64,000 bases of DNA from positions 1 through 64,000 of the forward strand of contig DAITSJ010000002.1 of NCBI GenBank assembly GCA_036843405.1, read 5' to 3'. The notes under the pieces were generated by a model. That model made no database searches and was not told the origin of the DNA. It saw only the letters and a list, made by a program, of their open reading frames with translations. Each line of letters begins with the position of its first letter. Positions within the stretch are counted from its first letter, which is position 1. Position numbers and translations under genes: made by a program. The DNA comes from DGNJ01 sp002388905 (GTDB lineage: Bacteria; Pseudomonadota; Gammaproteobacteria; Pseudomonadales; Porticoccaceae). Of the stretch, positions 15,930-25,109 are shown piece by piece.

Positions 15930-16778
15930 TCAACTCCCGGACGTGGAGGGCGCCGGTTCGGCAAGCGGGTTGCCGCAGGAAAAACAGTAGCGGGCATCGG
16001 GCTCGTGACCCGGGCGGCCACATTCGACACAGCGGTTGGTGCGCCTGGCCTCCTCCCGCATCCGGTGGCTCTCGTTGATAAATTCCGCCGACACGATGCC
16101 GGTGGGAATGGCGATAATCGAATAGCCGGTCAGCATCGCCACGGTAGAGATCAACTGGCCGAAGACGGTCTGGGGGGTAATGTCCCCGTACCCCACGGTG
16201 GTGATGGTAACCACCACCCAGTAGATACTCTTGGGAATGCTGGTGAAACCGCGCTCGGGCCCTTCCACAAGGAACATCAGGCTGCCGAAGACGACACTGA
16301 TCACGATCACCCCCCACAGGAAAACGAAAATCTTGCGCCGTGCCTGGAAGATGGTCCGAATCACCATGTTCGCTTCCTCGCTGTAGCGGACCAGCTTCAG
16401 AACCCGGAATATTCGCAACACCCGGAGCAGTCGGATAATCAGCAGATAACTGGCACCCGTCAGGAAGATCGACAGGTAGGTGGGGACAATCGACAGCAGA
16501 TCGACCAGACCGTAAAAACTGAAAATATAGCGCAGCGGTCGCGGCGAGATATAGATGCGCACGAAGTACTCAACGGTAAAAAGCAGGGTAAACGCCCATT
16601 CCAACGCGTACAGCCAGTTCCCGTAGGTGCGGTGGATCGCCGCCACCGAATCGAGCATCACCGTGGCGACACTGAGGAGGATCGTGTAGATAAGCACCAG
16701 GTCGAAGCCCTTGCCGGCCGGCGTATCGGTGCCAAAGATGATAGTGTGAAGTTTTTCCCGCAGACCCGATGCAGCCAT
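15930..16778 (-). CDS. Voltage-gated-type potassium channel with C-terminal zinc ribbon
   Basis: A 282-residue inner-membrane channel subunit. It has a six-helix voltage-gated layout: S1-S3 in residues 26-105, an S4-like helix with regularly spaced arginines (LLIIRLLRVLRIFRVLKLVR, about 111-131), and S5-pore-S6 with the K+ selectivity filter TVGYGD at 194-199. The cytoplasmic tail carries Cys250, 253, 265 and 268 in a CxxC-x11-CxxC zinc-ribbon pattern. The gating stimulus is unknown. Start ATG at 16778 follows a GGGAGGGAG tract. Divergent from the APC permease gene. Confidence 0.88.
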   Translation of the reverse strand: MAASGLREKLHTIIFGTDTPAGKGFDLVLIYTILLSVATVMLDSVAAIHRTYGNWLYALEWAFTLLFTVEYFVRIYISPRPLRYIFSFYGLVDLLSIVPTYLSIFLTGASYLLIIRLLRVLRIFRVLKLVRYSEEANMVIRTIFQARRKIFVFLWGVIVISVVFGSLMFLVEGPERGFTSIPKSIYWVVVTITTVGYGDITPQTVFGQLISTVAMLTGYSIIAIPTGIVSAEFINESHRMREEARRTNRCVECGRPGHEPDARYCFSCGNPLAEPAPSTSGS

Positions 16779-16869
16779 ACTCCCTCCCCCTGAGCCGTCG
16801 CCGGCAAATTGACGCGCCGGCTGTGTCGACAGTATAAGCTAACCGATAGCGTGCAAGAGAACCCCCGCC

Positions 16870-18075
16870 ATGGAGCCTTCCCACTCCCTCAAACGGACCC
16901 TTGGCCTGTCCCGCCTTGTCCTCTACGGCGCCGGCACCATACTGGGCGCCGGTATCTACGTGCTGGTGGGCGAAGTTGCCGGCGCCAGCGGCAATTTCTC
17001 GGTACTGGCATTTCTGCTAGCCGGCATCATCGTCGCTTTCAGCGCCTACTCGTTCGCGCTCCTGGCGCGGCGCTATCCGGTCAGCGCGGGGCCCGCCGCC
17101 TATGTCCATGAGGCCTTCCGGCGACCCTGGCTCGCCACGCTGGTGGGCTATGCCATTATCGCCGCGGCCATCGTCTCCTCGGCAACCATTGCCCGGGGCT
17201 TCACCGGCTATCTGCTCTTCTTTGTCGATATCCCCCCGTGGCTGGCCATTGTCTTCTTCGCCGGCGTTCTCACTTTTATCGCCGCCCGGGGCGTCGATGT
17301 CTCCGTGGGCACTGCCGTCATCATTACCCTGATCGAGATTGCCGGCCTTTGCCTGGTGGTATATGCCGCGAGAGACAGTCTTCACCATGCCTGGGACAAC
17401 CCGGGACACTTCCTCTTGCCGAAGGAAATCGCCGACTTGCGCGGCATTGCCCTGGGGGCCTTCCTGGCGTTCTATGCCTGTATCGGCTTCGAGGACATGG
17501 TGAACATGGCCGAGGAAGTGAAGAAGCCGGAAAAAAACCTGCCCCTGGGGATCGCCATCGTGCTGATCGTCACGACCCTGCTCTACGCGCTGGTAACACT
17601 CGCCGCCCTTACCGCGGTGCCCCGGGAATTGCTCGCCGGCTCCCAGGCTCCCCTGGCCCTGGTCATCGAATATAAAAGCACCCTGCCGCCCTGGATCATG
17701 GGCATCGTCAGCATGGCGGCAGTGACCAACGGTGCGCTGATCCAGATCATCATGGGGTCCAGGGTTCTCTACGGCATGGCCAGGCGCCGCCTGGCACCCG
17801 CGAGCATGGCCCGGATCCACCCCCGTACCCGGATACCGCATCTGGCCACCCTGTTCGTGGGTGGCTGCGTTTTGTTGTTCGCCCTGCTTTTGCCCCTGGC
17901 AACCCTGGCCAAACTCACCAGCGGCGTGATTCTGGGGATCTTCACCCTGGTCAATCTCGCGCTCATCGCCATTCACCGTCGCGAAGGCGTAAGTGGCTGG
18001 CTGAAAAACGGCGTCCCTCTGGTCGGTGCTATACTCTGCGTCTGCTTTGTCCTGGCCCAGTTGTTGATCGAATGA
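16870..18075 (+). CDS. APC family amino acid permease
   Basis: Inner-membrane transporter of 401 residues with about 12 hydrophobic helices. The N-terminal GAGTILGAGIYVLVGEVAG is the helix-1 substrate-binding signature of APC transporters; FLAFYACIGFEDMVNMAEEVKKPEKNLPLGI and MGSRVLYGMARRRLAP are further family blocks. The substrate is probably an amino acid or related solute and cannot be specified. Its stop overlaps the quinone oxidoreductase start by 4 bases (ATGA), so the two are in one operon. Confidence 0.9.
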   Translation: MEPSHSLKRTLGLSRLVLYGAGTILGAGIYVLVGEVAGASGNFSVLAFLLAGIIVAFSAYSFALLARRYPVSAGPAAYVHEAFRRPWLATLVGYAIIAAAIVSSATIARGFTGYLLFFVDIPPWLAIVFFAGVLTFIAARGVDVSVGTAVIITLIEIAGLCLVVYAARDSLHHAWDNPGHFLLPKEIADLRGIALGAFLAFYACIGFEDMVNMAEEVKKPEKNLPLGIAIVLIVTTLLYALVTLAALTAVPRELLAGSQAPLALVIEYKSTLPPWIMGIVSMAAVTNGALIQIIMGSRVLYGMARRRLAPASMARIHPRTRIPHLATLFVGGCVLLFALLLPLATLAKLTSGVILGIFTLVNLALIAIHRREGVSGWLKNGVPLVGAILCVCFVLAQLLIE

Positions 18076-19085
18076 GCCTGCCCGATTCCACGGAATGCAT
18101 CGAAATCGCCGGACACGGCGGCGCCGGCTCCCTGCGCCTGGCACGCCGCCCCCTGCCGCCCCCGGGCCATCGGGAAGTTCTGATCCGCGTCCACGCCGCC
18201 GGCGTCAACCGTCCGGATATTCTCCAGCGCCAGGGCCTGTACCCGCCCCCTGACGGAACTTCCGACATTCCCGGGCTGGAGGTCTCGGGCACCGTGATCG
18301 GCACCGGGCCCGGCGTTTCCCGCTGGCGGCAGGGAGACGAGGTCTGCGCACTGGTCGCCGGCGGCGGTTACAGCCGCCACGCCCTTGCTCACGAGGCCCT
18401 GTGTCTGCCCGTCCCCTCGCCCCTGTCGCTGACGCAAGCGGCGGCACTGCCGGAAACCTTTTTTACCGTCTGGTACAACCTGGTGGAACGGGGCCGTTTG
18501 CGGGAAAACGAGGTCGTACTCATCCACGGCGGCAGCAGTGGCATCGGCACCACGGCCATCCAGGTGGCCCGGGCCCTGGGAGCCCGTGTCTATACGACCG
18601 CGGGCACGGATGAGAAATGCCGGGCTTGCGAAACCCTGGGCGCGGAGCGGGCCTTCAATTACCGGAGCGAGGATTTTCTCCGGATCAAGCAACTCACGGA
18701 CAGGCGTGGCGCCGATGTGATTATCGACATGGTGGGTGGGGACTATATCCAGAAAAATATCAAGTGCGCGGCCCCCGATGGCCGCATTGTCCAGATCGCC
18801 TTTCTCCAGGGATCCCGGGTGCAAGTGGACCTGATGCCGGTCATGCTCAAGCGCCTGGTCTTCACCGGTTCCACGTTGCGCAGCCAGCCGGTGGCGGAAA
18901 AGGCCCGCATCGCGGGAGCCGTTGAGCGCGAGCTTTGGCCGCTGCTCGACAGTGGCGCCGTCAAGCCCGTGGTCCATGAAATCCTGCCGTTGGCGGAAGC
19001 CGCCGAGGCTCACCGCATCATGGAAAACAGCGAGCATATCGGTAAAATCCTGCTCGACTGTCGTTCGGATCGCCATCAACCATGA
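18072..19085 (+). CDS. NAD(P)H quinone oxidoreductase (PIG3/zeta-crystallin type)
   Basis: Zinc-independent medium-chain dehydrogenase/reductase of 337 residues. GroES-like N-terminal domain (VNRPDILQRQGLYPPP, GLEVSGTV) and a Rossmann domain with the nucleotide loop VLIHGGSSGIGTTAIQVARALGARVY. The length and the RQGLYPPP block fit the PIG3-like group, which reduces quinones with NADPH. It is embedded between the APC permease and YciH with 4-base overlaps on both sides. Confidence 0.88.
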   Translation: MSLPDSTECIEIAGHGGAGSLRLARRPLPPPGHREVLIRVHAAGVNRPDILQRQGLYPPPDGTSDIPGLEVSGTVIGTGPGVSRWRQGDEVCALVAGGGYSRHALAHEALCLPVPSPLSLTQAAALPETFFTVWYNLVERGRLRENEVVLIHGGSSGIGTTAIQVARALGARVYTTAGTDEKCRACETLGAERAFNYRSEDFLRIKQLTDRRGADVIIDMVGGDYIQKNIKCAAPDGRIVQIAFLQGSRVQVDLMPVMLKRLVFTGSTLRSQPVAEKARIAGAVERELWPLLDSGAVKPVVHEILPLAEAAEAHRIMENSEHIGKILLDCRSDRHQP

Positions 19086-19405
19086 GCAAGAATTCCCGTC
19101 TCGTCTATTCCACCGACAAGGGCCGCATCGCCGGCGAAAGCGAAGACAAGAGGCCGCCGGAGGGCGACGGCATTGTGCGTATCCGCCGGGAAACCAGCGG
19201 CCGCAAGGGCAAGGGGGTGACCACCGTGAGCGGCCTGCCCCTGGACGACAAGGCCATGGCCCAGGTCGCCAAGAAACTGAAGCAACTGTGCGGCACCGGC
19301 GGTACCGTCAAGAATTTCGTCATTGAAATCCAGGGGGATCATCGCCAGACATTAAAAGACGTGCTGGAAAAGCAGGGATACACAGTCAAGCTGGCGGGAG
19401 GCTGA
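19082..19405 (+). CDS. yciH: YciH/SUI1 family translation factor
   Basis: A 107-residue eIF1/SUI1-fold protein. Family features: RIRRETSGRKGKGVTTVSGL, CGTGGTVKNFVIEIQGDHR and LEKQGYTVKLAGG at the C-terminus. YciH has been described as a stress-linked translation-initiation factor in E. coli. It overlaps the preceding gene by 4 bases and is separated from the S9 peptidase by one base. Confidence 0.93.
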   Translation: MSKNSRLVYSTDKGRIAGESEDKRPPEGDGIVRIRRETSGRKGKGVTTVSGLPLDDKAMAQVAKKLKQLCGTGGTVKNFVIEIQGDHRQTLKDVLEKQGYTVKLAGG

Positions 19406-19406
19406 A

Positions 19407-21359
19407 ATGCTGGAACCGAAAACCGCGCCCTACGGAGGCTGGCGCTCACCCATCACCCCGGAACTGCTCACCCGGGGCACCCCGGCCCGGGATTTTCCGT
19501 GTCTGGTGGACGGTATCCTCTACTGGCAGGAATCGCGCCCCGCGGAAGAAGGCCGCGTCGCCGTGGTTGCCCGGGCCCAGGATGGTGTCGCCAGGGACGT
19601 ACTGCCTTACCCCATGAGCGCCCGCAGCAAGGTCCACGAATACGGCGGCCGGGCCTGGCTGGTGGCGGAAAACCATCTCTTCTTCATACTCCAGGACAAC
19701 CAGCGCCTGTACCGGCTGCCACTGGATGGCACCACCCCCGAACCCGAAGCCCTGACCCCCGTTGACGAGCATTCCCGCTATGCCGAGCCGGTGCTCGACG
19801 CCAGACACCGGCGCATTCTTTGCGTGCGCGAACGCCATTTCGAACCCGAGGCGAACCGGGAACCGGAAAACAGTCTGGTGGCGATTCCCGTGGACGAACC
19901 CGGCAAGGTCCTCACCCTGGTCACAGGCAGCGATTTTTACGCCTACCCCCGCCCCAGCCCGTCCGGCGACCGGCTGGCATGGCTCACCTGGAACCACCCG
20001 CAAATGCCCTGGGACGGTACCGAGTTATGGTGTGCCCCCCTGTCAGCGCACGGCGAGGTGGGCGAACCGGAGAAAATCGCCGGCGATACCGACGAATCGG
20101 TCTTCCAGCCAGCCTGGTCGCCGGCCGGCGAACTGCATTTTGTCTCGGATCACAGCGGCTGGTGGAATCTCTATCGCCACCGCAATGGCGACAACCAGCC
20201 ACTGTTTCCCATGGAAGCGGACTTTGCCACACCGCTCTGGGCCCTGGGCATGAGCACCTATGGCTTCATCGACGAGCACCGGATCGCCTGCCTGTTCACA
20301 CAGAGTGGCGACTGGCACCTGGGCCTGCTGCACGCGGATACCGGCAAAATGGACGCCATCGCCACGCCCTACTCGACCCTATCGAGCCTCAGCTGCGACA
20401 AGACCACCGCCGTCTTTATCGGTGCCGCCCCGGACCGCTCGGGGGAAGTGGCGGTATTCTCGCCCCTGTCGAAAGCGGTGAAGACGGCAACGCCCGCGGA
20501 GGCGGACGACATAAAACCCTGGATCAGCCGACCCCGTCCGGTAAGCTTTCCCAGCGGCGACGGCGACATCGCCCACGGCTTTTTCTACCCGCCCCGCAAC
20601 CCCGATTTTCAGGCACCCGAAGGCGACAGGCCACCGCTGATCGTCATGTGCCACGGCGGCCCCACCGGGGCGACCAGCACGGCGCTCAATTACAAGATCC
20701 AGTACTGGACCTCCCGCGGTTTCGCCCTGCTCGACGTCAACTACCGGGGCAGCACCGGCTACGGGCGCGATTATCGTGAAAAACTGGCCGGCCAGTGGGG
20801 CGTCGCCGACGTCCAGGACGTGGCCGCCGGCGCCGCCTACCTGGCGGAAGAAGGCGCGGTAAATCCCGATCAAATGCTGATCCGCGGCAGCAGTGCCGGC
20901 GGCTATACGGTACTCGCTGCCCTCACCTTCACCGATACATTCCGGGCCGGCGCCAGCCTCTATGGCATCGGGGAACTGGAAGCCCTGGCGCGGGACACCC
21001 ACAAATTCGAATCCCGCTACCTGGACAAACTGGTGGGTCCCTACCCGGAAGAGCGGGAGCGTTACCGGCAGCGTTCCCCCGTCAACCATATCGACCGGCT
21101 ACAGTGCCCGGTGATATTTCTCCAGGGCCTCGAGGATAAGGTGGTTCCGCCCGACCAGGCCCGGCAGATGGTCGATGCCCTCAGGGCCAAGCGCATCCCC
21201 GTGGCCTACCTGGAGTTTCCGGACGAGGGCCACGGTTTTCGCAAGGCGGACAATATCAAGCGTGCCCTCGAGGCGGAACTGGCTTTCTACCGACGGGTGC
21301 TGGGCATCGATGCCGGCGAAGACCTGCCCGAGCTCGTCATCGAGAACCTGGGGAACTGA
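19407..21359 (+). CDS. S9 family serine peptidase (prolyl oligopeptidase/acylaminoacyl type)
   Basis: A 650-residue peptidase: a beta-propeller N-terminal half and an alpha/beta-hydrolase C-terminal half. The catalytic triad is Ser496 in GSSAGG, Asp577 in QGLEDKVVPP and His609 in DEGHGF; the oxyanion-region motif VMCHGGPTG precedes it. No signal peptide is seen, so it probably acts in the cytoplasm on short peptides or acylated peptides. Part of the APC-to-greB co-directional run. Confidence 0.92.
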   Translation: MLEPKTAPYGGWRSPITPELLTRGTPARDFPCLVDGILYWQESRPAEEGRVAVVARAQDGVARDVLPYPMSARSKVHEYGGRAWLVAENHLFFILQDNQRLYRLPLDGTTPEPEALTPVDEHSRYAEPVLDARHRRILCVRERHFEPEANREPENSLVAIPVDEPGKVLTLVTGSDFYAYPRPSPSGDRLAWLTWNHPQMPWDGTELWCAPLSAHGEVGEPEKIAGDTDESVFQPAWSPAGELHFVSDHSGWWNLYRHRNGDNQPLFPMEADFATPLWALGMSTYGFIDEHRIACLFTQSGDWHLGLLHADTGKMDAIATPYSTLSSLSCDKTTAVFIGAAPDRSGEVAVFSPLSKAVKTATPAEADDIKPWISRPRPVSFPSGDGDIAHGFFYPPRNPDFQAPEGDRPPLIVMCHGGPTGATSTALNYKIQYWTSRGFALLDVNYRGSTGYGRDYREKLAGQWGVADVQDVAAGAAYLAEEGAVNPDQMLIRGSSAGGYTVLAALTFTDTFRAGASLYGIGELEALARDTHKFESRYLDKLVGPYPEERERYRQRSPVNHIDRLQCPVIFLQGLEDKVVPPDQARQMVDALRAKRIPVAYLEFPDEGHGFRKADNIKRALEAELAFYRRVLGIDAGEDLPELVIENLGN

Positions 21360-21362
21360 CCG

Positions 21363-21860
21363 GTGTCCCGCTACCGGCCGCCGCAACCACGCAGTTCCCC
21401 CTATATCACCCCGGAGGGCGCGGAGACCCTGCGCGAGGAATTGCGCCGGCTTTGGAAGGAGGAGCGTCCCCGGGTCACCGCCGCGGTTCACGAAGCCGCC
21501 AAGAATGGCGACCGCTCGGAGAATGGCGATTATATCTACGGCAAGCGCCGCCTGCGGGAAATCGATCGCCGTGTCCGCTACCTGAAAAAACGCCTGGACG
21601 AAATCCAGATTATCGAGCGGGCTCCACCGGATCAGAGCCGGGTCTATTTCGGCGCCTGGGTGACCCTCGAGGATGAGGACGGAATTGCCAACACCTGGCG
21701 CATTGTCGGCGCCGATGAAATCGACAGCGCCAAAGGCTGTATCAGTATCGACTCGCCGGTTGCCCGCAAGGCCGTGGGCAGGGAAGTGGACGACGAATTC
21801 GAGATCCGGGTGGGGGACGGGCACAAGTGCTATGTGATTACCGATATCCGTTACGGCTGA
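21363..21860 (+). CDS. greB: Transcription elongation factor GreB
   Basis: Rescues backtracked RNA polymerase by stimulating transcript cleavage. The 165-residue product has the N-terminal coiled coil with the acidic tip GDRSENGDYIYGKRRLREID and the GreB-typical IDRRVRYLKKRLDEIQII, then a C-terminal FKBP-like domain. A GTG start at 21363 is used, three bases after the S9 stop, and gives the normal GreB N-terminus (SRYRPP). The residues at the coiled-coil tip distinguish GreB from GreA. Confidence 0.94.
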   Translation: MSRYRPPQPRSSPYITPEGAETLREELRRLWKEERPRVTAAVHEAAKNGDRSENGDYIYGKRRLREIDRRVRYLKKRLDEIQIIERAPPDQSRVYFGAWVTLEDEDGIANTWRIVGADEIDSAKGCISIDSPVARKAVGREVDDEFEIRVGDGHKCYVITDIRYG

Positions 21861-22086
21861 CAAAGCGCCTTGGCTACCGTATAGCCTTGTGCCCCGACTC
21901 GCCCCGATCAGCGTGATGATTTCTTTGCCGTCGGGATGTGGCGTTGATAAACTCGATTGCCGATCATATTGAGCGGGCGGCGGTATTCGCGAACCATCGG
22001 CGCGAAAACGTCACCGCGCACGGCATAAATAACACCGGTGGCTCCCGCTGCCGACCGATAACAAATCCGGGAACCAGGGGATAGCA

Positions 22087-23382
22087 ATGGCATCGAGCAA
22101 CGACATTCCCCCCGACGCGGGGGCAGCCTCCATCGAAAAGGACTTCTCGGCGGTCAGCGATACCTTCGGCAGCGCCATCGAGGATCCGCACTCCCTGTAC
22201 CGGGAACTGCGCCAGACCAGCCCCGTGATGGAAGGGGACATCCTCGCCCGGTTCGATGTCCCATCCCAGGCCGATTACGCCAACAAGGGCCGACAGGTAT
22301 ACACCCTCTTCAAATACGAGGATGTAACCGCCGTCCTAAAAGACCCGCAGACGTACAGCAGCGGACTGCTCAACGAGGGCATCGGGCAATTCTTGGGCGG
22401 CTTTATGCTCACGGGCATGAGTAACGAACGGCACAAAATGGCCCGCGCCCTGCTCGCCCCGGCCTTTTCCCCGGCGGTGATCGCCCGCTGGCGCGAGACC
22501 GTCAAGAGCGTCGTCCGGGAGGAAGTCATCGCTCCCCTGGCACCGGCGGGAAAGGCCGACCTGATCCGGGACGTGCTCCTGCCGGCGCCGGTGCGCCTGA
22601 TTTACGCAATACTGGGCTTCCCGGAGGACCGGGACCAGATAGAACAGTTCGCCGCCTGGGGCATGCGCATTCTGGTCGGGCCCCAGCGGGACCCGGAAAA
22701 GGCAAAAAAGACCATGGAGGCCGCCACCAGGGCATCCACGGATATCCACGAACATGTCATGGCCCTCACCCAACAGCGCCGCCGGGAAGGCGCCGAAGGC
22801 AACGGATTGCTCGACTACCTGATCCACGCCAATTACGACGGCCGGACACTGACCGACGACGAGATCAGTTCCTTCGTGCGCCAACTGCTCCCCGCCGCCT
22901 CGGAAACCACCACCCGCTCCTTCGGCAGCATGCTGGTGGCCCTGCTGCGGGACCCGGAACTCCTGGCCCGGGTGCGGGCCGATCGCAGTCTGGTGGCCAA
23001 AGTCATCGACGAGGGCATGCGCTGGGAAACGGCCTCCCAGTTCCTGGCGCGCCAGTGTGAAAGGGACGTGGAGATCCGGGGCGTGAAGATTCCCAGGGGC
23101 GCCGCCCTGTCCCTGGCCAGCGGCTCGGCGAACCGGGACGAGGACGTCTTCGAGAATCCCGATACCTTTGATATCGACCGCCCGAAAAAGCCCCACCTGG
23201 GTTTCGGCTTCGGCGCTCACCTGTGCCTGGGCATGGGTGTCGCCAGGATGGAAATGGAGATCATGCTCAACACCATGCTCGATGCCTGGCCCAACCTGCG
23301 CCTGGATCCGGCGGCGCCGGAACCGAAAATCGTCGGCGTCCAGTTGCGCGGCCCCAGGGAAATCCCCGTGGTCTGGGACTGA
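22087..23382 (+). CDS. Cytochrome P450
   Basis: Soluble bacterial P450 of 431 residues. The heme-binding loop GFGFGAHLCLGMGVAR has the proximal cysteine at residue 380, the K-helix ExxR is Glu309-Arg312, and the I-helix reads LLPAASETTTRS, with the conserved acid/Thr pair. No membrane anchor. A ribosome binding site (AGGGGA) precedes the ATG; the 226-base upstream gap has only a weak candidate promoter (TTGATA at 21944-21949). No ferredoxin or ferredoxin reductase gene is next to it, so its redox partners must be elsewhere. The substrate is unknown; neighbours suggest catabolism of a hydrophobic compound. Confidence 0.93.
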   Translation: MASSNDIPPDAGAASIEKDFSAVSDTFGSAIEDPHSLYRELRQTSPVMEGDILARFDVPSQADYANKGRQVYTLFKYEDVTAVLKDPQTYSSGLLNEGIGQFLGGFMLTGMSNERHKMARALLAPAFSPAVIARWRETVKSVVREEVIAPLAPAGKADLIRDVLLPAPVRLIYAILGFPEDRDQIEQFAAWGMRILVGPQRDPEKAKKTMEAATRASTDIHEHVMALTQQRRREGAEGNGLLDYLIHANYDGRTLTDDEISSFVRQLLPAASETTTRSFGSMLVALLRDPELLARVRADRSLVAKVIDEGMRWETASQFLARQCERDVEIRGVKIPRGAALSLASGSANRDEDVFENPDTFDIDRPKKPHLGFGFGAHLCLGMGVARMEMEIMLNTMLDAWPNLRLDPAAPEPKIVGVQLRGPREIPVVWD

Positions 23383-23413
23383 TCCCGGCGGGCTTTCAGT
23401 AACCGGCGGATTC

Positions 23414-24496
23414 TCAGTAAAGGGAGCCGCTTTCGGGCATGGCCATGGGGTTGGTGTCCGCTTTCTCGCCGTTAATGGTCAACCCGTTGTTGCGGAAGGT
23501 CGGAGACCGCTCGATAAAATGATGGGGAAAGCCCAGCGCCGGCCTGCTGATTGCCGAGAGCCTTGCCAGATGTTCGTCCGTCAGGCAAACATCGAGACAG
23601 CCGAGATTGTCCTCCAACTGCTCCACCGTGCGGGCACCGATAATCGGCGAACTGATCCGGGGCTGGCGGCACACCCAGTTGAGTGCCACCCGCGCGGGCG
23701 TGGTTTCAAGTTCTCCGGCCACCGCTGCCACCGTCTCGATGATATCGAAACAGGAATCGTCCAGGTTTCTCATGCCCGCTGCCTGGCGGGCACTGGGCTC
23801 GCCGGCGTCTCCGCGCCGGTATTTGCCGGACAGCAGGCCGAAACGCAGGGGACTCCAGGGCGTGATGCCGAGGCCGAATTCTTCCGCCATGGGAAAGAAC
23901 TCACCCTCGATGGTCCGCTCCAGCAATGAATACTCCAGTTGCAGCGCAATGGCCGGCTCCCAGTGGCGCATGGCGGCCAGCATCTGGGCCTGGGAAACTT
24001 TCCAGCCCGGCGTGTTTGAAAAACCGATATGGCGCACCTTGCCGGCACCGACCAGGTCGTCAAGGGCACGCATGGTCTCTTCGATGGGCGTGTGGTAATC
24101 CCAGCAGTGCATCCAGTACAGGTCGATATAGTCCGTGCGCAGGCGGCGCAGGGATTCCTCGCAGGACCAGACGATATTCTTGCGCCCACAGCCGCCGGCA
24201 TTGGGATTGCCGCTTTGCATGTTGCCGAAAAACTTGGTGGCGATCACCATCTCCTGCCGGCGGGAAGGCTCCTCGCTTAAATAGTCGCCGATAATTTTCT
24301 CGGAGTGGCCATGGTTATAACTGTTTGCGGTATCGATAAAATTGCCGCCCAGTGCCCGATACCGGTCCAGGACCTGGCGGCTTTGCCGCTCACCGGCGCC
24401 AATGCCCCACTCCTCGCCGAAGGTCATGGTGCCAAGGCACAGCGGGCTTACTCTGAGGCCGGAACGGCCGAGCGTTAGGTAATGATCCAGTGCCAT
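23414..24496 (-). CDS. Aldo/keto reductase
   Basis: NADPH-dependent oxidoreductase of 360 residues with a TIM-barrel layout. The catalytic Asp and Tyr are in NFIDTANSYNHGHSE, the Lys in VIATKFF, and the His in YIDLYWMHCWD. The C-terminal part has SPIIGARTVEQLEDNLG, the cofactor-binding end of the barrel. It converges with the P450 gene; joint action is only suggested by position. Confidence 0.92.
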   Translation of the reverse strand: MALDHYLTLGRSGLRVSPLCLGTMTFGEEWGIGAGERQSRQVLDRYRALGGNFIDTANSYNHGHSEKIIGDYLSEEPSRRQEMVIATKFFGNMQSGNPNAGGCGRKNIVWSCEESLRRLRTDYIDLYWMHCWDYHTPIEETMRALDDLVGAGKVRHIGFSNTPGWKVSQAQMLAAMRHWEPAIALQLEYSLLERTIEGEFFPMAEEFGLGITPWSPLRFGLLSGKYRRGDAGEPSARQAAGMRNLDDSCFDIIETVAAVAGELETTPARVALNWVCRQPRISSPIIGARTVEQLEDNLGCLDVCLTDEHLARLSAISRPALGFPHHFIERSPTFRNNGLTINGEKADTNPMAMPESGSLY

Positions 24497-24505
24497 GTCA
24501 ACTCC

Positions 24506-24970
24506 TCACTCTGGGATTCGAATCGATTTATTTTTTAACGCCGCGTCTTCCGACGGTTTACCCCGCCTTCGGAAAAGGATAACCGGCATCAGGCCGAACA
24601 GTCCGAGCATTGCCAGGTAGACAGTGCCGGACACCGGATCGCGGCTGGCGATATACCCGGCCGGGTCCAGGTTCCGCAACCCCGCTGCGAGCGAGAACTC
24701 GGCGATCAGGAGCATCGCCAAAGCGAGCAGGCCAGCGGCAAGGCGCGACATAACGGAATTCTCAAGCGCAAATCGGCGGACACTGTAGCGGGCAGCGAGA
24801 ATGACCACCAGCAGCATTACCGGCATTTCCAGCAATTCAGCGTAACGCACTCCCACGCGCGGTTCCACAAATCCGACGCGGATAATGCCCATCAGAAAGC
24901 CGGCACCAAAAACAAGGATAAAATACAACAGGGCCGCCCCCGGAATCCGCACCCGACCCATCGTTTTCAT
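24506..24970 (-). CDS. Hypothetical four-helix membrane protein
   Basis: A 154-residue integral membrane protein with about four hydrophobic segments (near residues 13-33, 47-64, 74-96 and 118-133) and a basic C-terminal tail. The pattern LYFILVFGAGFLMGIIR then VGVRYAELLEMPVMLLVVI is reminiscent of small conserved membrane proteins, but I do not recognise a named family. It lies 9 bases upstream of the aldo/keto reductase on the same strand, so the two may be co-transcribed. Confidence 0.7.
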   Translation of the reverse strand: MKTMGRVRIPGAALLYFILVFGAGFLMGIIRVGFVEPRVGVRYAELLEMPVMLLVVILAARYSVRRFALENSVMSRLAAGLLALAMLLIAEFSLAAGLRNLDPAGYIASRDPVSGTVYLAMLGLFGLMPVILFRRRGKPSEDAALKNKSIRIPE

Positions 24971-25109
24971 AATAATACTCCCATCAACCGGATCATGGCG
25001 CGGCAGAAAGTCCTCCGCGGCCCGGCGCTGGTATCCCCTTTATTATGCCAATATAGTGCCTGTCAACAGGCAGCCGGTATCGATCAATCATAAACAGCCC
25101 GGAGACGCC

